Position numbers and translations under genes: made by a program
The notes under the pieces: model-generated
Databases searched by the model: none
The model's input: the letters and a program-made list of their open reading frames with translations, nothing else
Told to the model about the DNA's origin: nothing
From: Streptomyces sp. V4I2
Lineage (GTDB): Bacteria > Actinomycetota > Actinomycetes > Streptomycetales > Streptomycetaceae
Direction: 5' to 3'
DNA: 64,000 bases
Assembly: GCF_030817655.1 (NCBI RefSeq)
Contig: NZ_JAUSZM010000003.1
Span: 1,984,001 to 2,048,000, forward strand
Part shown: positions 62,112-64,000 of the stretch, in pieces
How positions within the stretch are numbered: the first letter of the stretch is position 1
Layout: every line of letters starts with the position of its first letter

Positions 62112-63308
62112 CTACGTCACGGTCGGCCGCCCCCTGACCGCCAGCGCCGCCGCCGTCACCAGATACGGCACCGCGAGCATCGCGAACACGGTGCCGTGCG
62201 AAGCCTGCGTGCCGAGCGTCGCGTACACGCCGAACACGGTGACCGTGGCCAGCTCGGTGCCCAGGCTCGCGACCGAGGTCAGGGTGGCCCGGCCGGTGCT
62301 GTCGATCCGGTGCTGGAGCCGGACGTCGGCGAGGATCTCGGCCACCTGGAAGCCGCCGAAGGCGAGGGCGACGAGGCCGATGCCGGCCGGGGTACCCATG
62401 ACGGCACCCGCGGCGAGGGCGAGCGCGGCACCCGCGAGCAGCACGGCGAGTCCGGTCGCGCCCAGACGTTCGGCCGCCCCGGACAGCAGACTGCCGGCCG
62501 TGACGACCGACCAGACCAGCAGGAGGAGGTGGGGCACGGTCGAGTCCGCCACGCCGGTGTCCCGGATCAGGAGGGGCGTGTACTCGTCCAGAGCGCCCCA
62601 CACCGCGGCGACGGCCGGCACGAGCAGCAGGGCGCCGCGCACGGACCGGTCCTTGCGGGCGTCGGCCAGTCCGGCCCGCAGGGACGCCGTCCAGCCCTCG
62701 CCCTCACTCACCCGTGGCACCCGGTGCTCCGGGAACCGGGTCGCCGTCGCCGCCGCCAGCAGACACGCCAGCACGCTCGCCGCGCCGACCGCCGGGTAGC
62801 CGCCCAATGCGAACACCGGGCCGGCCAGACCCATCGCGGCCATCACCGCCACCAGCCCCGCCGCCCGGGCCCGGCCCATGACGCGCGCGTACCGGTCGGC
62901 GGCGCCGAGCCGGTCCAGTTCGTCGTAGACCAGCGCCTCCAGGGCTCCCGAGCCGAGCGCTCCCCCGGCGCCCCACAGGACGAAGCCGAACGCGAAGGCG
63001 CCGTACGACGGGACGGTCACCCACAGGGTGAAGCCGGTGGCGGTGAGCAGCGGGGCGAGCCACAGCAGCGTCCGTCGGGACACGGCGTCGGCCCAGGCGC
63101 CGGAGGGGACCTCCAGGAGCACGCCGGTGATCGACCAGAGGGCGAAGAGGGAGGAGATCTGCCACAGGGACAGACCGGTGTCGGCGAACAGCAGCGCGTA
63201 CACCGGGTAGAGCAGGACCAGCTCATCGAGGAACGCGTAGCCGTACAGCGTGGCCGTGAGCCGTCGCACACCGGTGGTGTCGGGCACACGCGCAGGTGAG
63301 AGTGTCAT
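62112..63308 (-). CDS. MFS transporter
   Basis: 398 residues from the ATG at 63308 (GGGAAGG upstream), about 12 helices. GVLLEVPSGAWADAVSRRTL carries the MFS loop 2-3 signature of drug-efflux-like carriers; the second half has AFGGFQVAEILADVRLQHRI. Substrate unknown. Ends 251 bp before davA on the same strand; that gap holds no gene and presumably the davAB promoter. Confidence 0.85.
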   Translation of the reverse strand: MTLSPARVPDTTGVRRLTATLYGYAFLDELVLLYPVYALLFADTGLSLWQISSLFALWSITGVLLEVPSGAWADAVSRRTLLWLAPLLTATGFTLWVTVPSYGAFAFGFVLWGAGGALGSGALEALVYDELDRLGAADRYARVMGRARAAGLVAVMAAMGLAGPVFALGGYPAVGAASVLACLLAAATATRFPEHRVPRVSEGEGWTASLRAGLADARKDRSVRGALLLVPAVAAVWGALDEYTPLLIRDTGVADSTVPHLLLLVWSVVTAGSLLSGAAERLGATGLAVLLAGAALALAAGAVMGTPAGIGLVALAFGGFQVAEILADVRLQHRIDSTGRATLTSVASLGTELATVTVFGVYATLGTQASHGTVFAMLAVPYLVTAAALAVRGRPTVT

Positions 63309-63413
63309 GAGGCCTTCCCGCAGGGACGGATCGGATGCCGGAGCTACGGCGTCCGAGGCGGCCCTCGGGAGGCACGGCTGGTGGATCAATGTCGCCAGGT
63401 CATGCAACCGATG

Positions 63414-64000
63414 TTAGACGGGCTCCGCCCCGCTGCCCAGCGAAAATGTGGTGATCACGGCCGCGTGGTCGGACGGCCACTCGTTGTCCTCGACGTCCGG
63501 CCAGGGCCGGGGGCGGCCGCTGACGTACGTCCGGGAGTCGAGCACGCCGAGACCCCGGTGCAGCACGAAGTCGATGCGGTCCTGCGGCTCCGGGCGGCCA
63601 CTGCCGTCCTCGTGCTCGGTGTGGACCGGGGACCAGGTGTGGCCGGGGTCGCGTACCGGGTCGGGGTGGGCCTCACGGTAGGAGTCGCTGAAGCCCGCCT
63701 CCGCGGCCGCCTTGGTCACCGGCCACTCGACGTCCGGCCAGTCCTGGTGGGAGGGGCTGTTGAAGTCGCCCACGAGGACGACGGGCACGGTGTCGTCGAT
63801 CCGGCCGAGGGTGTCCCGCAGCTGCTCCAGCCGCACGTCCTCGTGAGCGATCAGCTCGTCCGCCGGGAGCCCGTCGAAGGCGGACTCGTAGGGCCCGTAC
63901 GGCTTGTAGTCGAGGTGGGTCGTCCAGATGTCCACCTCGGTGGCCGCGCCGACCCGGATCCGGACTCCCGCCGCCCCGTAGAAGCCGACGTCCGGGTCGC
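63414..64000 (-). CDS. Endonuclease/exonuclease/phosphatase (EEP) family protein, 5' end cut by window
   Basis: C-terminal 194 residues only; the frame is open to base 64000. EEP motifs: VDIWTTHLDYKPYGPYESAF (THL), VPVVLVGDFNSPSHQDW (GDFN), DRIDFVLHRG and the closing NEWPSDHAAVITTF (SDH). Metal-dependent phosphodiesterase or phosphatase fold. Many Streptomyces members are secreted, but the signal region is outside the window. Substrate not predictable. Confidence 0.9.
   Translation of the reverse strand, partial: DPDVGFYGAAGVRIRVGAATEVDIWTTHLDYKPYGPYESAFDGLPADELIAHEDVRLEQLRDTLGRIDDTVPVVLVGDFNSPSHQDWPDVEWPVTKAAAEAGFSDSYREAHPDPVRDPGHTWSPVHTEHEDGSGRPEPQDRIDFVLHRGLGVLDSRTYVSGRPRPWPDVEDNEWPSDHAAVITTFSLGSGAEPV

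Overview
The window is about 72% GC, nearly every codon ends in G or C, and it carries Streptomyces hallmarks: RbpA, a SCO1431-type membrane peptide, two GT4 mannosyltransferase-like proteins, a PnuC-like RibM in the riboflavin operon, and MocR/YczE and ROK/MFS divergent pairs. The stretch from rbpA to ribE follows, as I recall it, the Streptomyces coelicolor order around SCO1421 (rbpA) to SCO1443. This is a chromosomal, largely core segment of a Streptomyces. There are no rRNA, tRNA, phage or CRISPR loci. One IS481-type insertion sequence is present.
Layout. 1-4157: end of a glycine-betaine type ABC importer (double-length permease, binding lipoprotein) and an aldehyde dehydrogenase. 4173-11381 (minus): a three-gene operon for a kleisin-like protein, a small partner and a 1542-residue SMC-like ATPase. 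11460-16798: a GntR regulator facing a five-gene 5-oxoproline operon (MFS transporter, DUF1445 protein, PxpA, PxpB, PxpC). 16832-19989 (minus): SGNH hydrolase (frameshifted) and two glycosyltransferases. 20220-24475: HEAT-like and ankyrin proteins, then a 64-residue membrane protein with an FtsK-like ATPase. 24536-28985: MocR regulator facing YczE, GDPD and an Atg22/UMF1-like MFS. 29166-33875: sigma-R promoter, rbpA, fxsA, polyprenol-phosphate mannose synthase, amidohydrolase, Lrp regulator. 34143-38705: small proteins, acyl-CoA dehydrogenase, a chitinase with a DasR-type promoter, TetR regulator. 38853-43347: C39-like peptidase, nucleoside-kinase-like P-loop protein, a candidate small RNA, and an EccA/CbxX-like AAA ATPase. 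43475-46487: two CNNM/CorC membrane proteins and a PH-domain protein. 46502-51030 (minus): FMN riboswitch, ribE, ribM, ribBA, ribH, hisE, hisG. 51171-58214: a chitinase-type promoter with no chitinase, NmrA-like reductase, ROK regulator facing an MFS, APH-like kinase, GH6 glycosidase, DUF5995. 58251-59327: the IS. 59324-64000: a DavB/DavA-like lysine pair, an MFS, and a cut-off EEP nuclease/phosphatase.
Functional themes: osmolyte and amino-acid derivative use (betaine, 5-oxoproline, lysine), riboflavin and histidine synthesis from nucleotides, chitin/glucan degradation, and envelope mannosylation. The least explained system is the SMC-like operon at 4173-11381. It has the three-subunit layout of MukBEF/MksBEF/Wadjet, no nuclease subunit alongside, and unusual Walker motifs. 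Other points of interest are a chitinase promoter and terminator apparently left behind after gene loss, an IS whose CTAG target supplies two stop codons, a ROK regulator inflated by repeats, and a candidate small RNA at 41137-41212.
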